From: SCUB01 sp041918675 | GTDB taxonomy: Bacteria > Pseudomonadota > Alphaproteobacteria > Rhizobiales > Xanthobacteraceae | Reading direction: 5' to 3' | Length of the DNA stretch: 64,000 bases | Assembly (NCBI GenBank): GCA_041918675.1 | Contig: JAYRVF010000012.1 | Location: 62,001 to 126,000 of the forward strand | In this document: positions 63,830-64,000 of the stretch, piece by piece | Layout: every line of letters begins with the position of its first letter | How positions within the stretch are numbered: the stretch's first letter is position 1 | Notes under the pieces: generated by a model | The model's database searches: none | Seen by the model: the letters and a program-made list of their open reading frames with translations, nothing else | Told to the model about the DNA's origin: nothing | Translations under genes and position numbers: made by a program

Positions 63830-64000
63830 ATGCGAGGACCGATCGATCTGCTCGTTTCGCCCATTTGGCCGACGCGGCGCGCGGTGCTGGTCATGATCGG
63901 CGGCGCGCCGGTTCTCGCCGGATGCGCGACGGGATTTTCGCCGGACATCTTTTCGGGCCAGCAGACGCCGTCCGGTCCGCCTCAGCAGCCCTCCGCGATC
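63830..64000 (+). CDS. Lipoprotein, probably penicillin-binding-protein activator (LppC/LpoA family); 3' end beyond window
   Basis: Only the first 57 codons lie in the window. ATG at 63830 follows AAGGACAGGGG, and the product starts with a lipoprotein signal: twin-arginine-like TRR, hydrophobic AVLVMIGGAPVLAGC with cysteine at about residue 32, then a Ser/Gly/Pro/Gln-rich linker. Divergence from rsmI-yraN-gshB is the standard place of the LppC/LpoA gene, whose product stimulates peptidoglycan synthases from the outer membrane. The name rests on synteny and the lipobox; the ligand-binding domain would be outside. Confidence 0.7.
   Translation, partial: MRGPIDLLVSPIWPTRRAVLVMIGGAPVLAGCATGFSPDIFSGQQTPSGPPQQPSAI

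Overview
The window is GC-rich DNA carrying the conserved chromosomal core of an alphaproteobacterium, most likely from the order Hyphomicrobiales (Rhizobiales). Three things point there: the block mnmE-mnmG-rsmG-parA-parB-holA next to rho and hemE; the block hemE / ppsR-maf-coaE-dnaQ-secB-tim44-mltA-smr-hslUV-hisB-hisHAFE; and a perfect CtrA-type motif plus three parS sites. The exact family is not decidable by eye; Beijerinckiaceae or Methylocystaceae would fit. I found no insertion sequence, prophage, CRISPR array, rRNA operon or defence island.

Layout. Positions 1-10.2 kb: the 5' part of a large NAD-glutamate dehydrogenase, gamma-glutamyltransferase, tRNA-Gly(GCC), a prolyl-tRNA editing protein, a CnoX-type thioredoxin/TPR protein, a LON-domain protein, a Trm112-like protein and a UbiH-family hydroxylase. 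10.5-15.5 kb: tesB and two successive glnK-amtB ammonium modules, separated by a strong terminator and a near-consensus sigma-54 promoter. 15.8-26 kb: an aminotransferase-ftsK pair behind a CtrA-type site, lolA, xthA, a cyclic-nucleotide-binding protein with a CenR/OtpR-like response regulator, an L,D-transpeptidase, a YggS PLP protein and a membrane diguanylate cyclase. 26-41 kb: leuS-lptE-holA, then the leftward mnmE, mnmG-rsmG-parA-parB group with parS sites, a YyaL-like protein, a GNAT acetyltransferase and rho.

42.6-43.0 kb: an AT-rich gap between leftward hemE and rightward ppsR (RP001/DUF299). This is the position of the chromosomal origin in Caulobacter and Rickettsia, so I call it the probable oriC. 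The parS cluster lies 8-10 kb to its left.

43-64 kb: ppsR-maf-coaE, dnaQ, secB, tim44, mltA-smr, hslVU, hisB-DUF2628-hisHAFE-coaA, a hybrid histidine kinase, an unknown secreted protein, comM, gshB, yraN, rsmI and the start of a lipoprotein resembling LppC.

Most genes are ordinary housekeeping functions. The less explained material is in the spacers: two-hairpin mosaic repeats resembling rhizobial RIME elements, and degenerate direct-repeat arrays with 13-bp or 15-bp periods. One 13-bp family occurs in two separate divergent promoter regions. I do not see convincing evidence for a wholly new multi-gene system.
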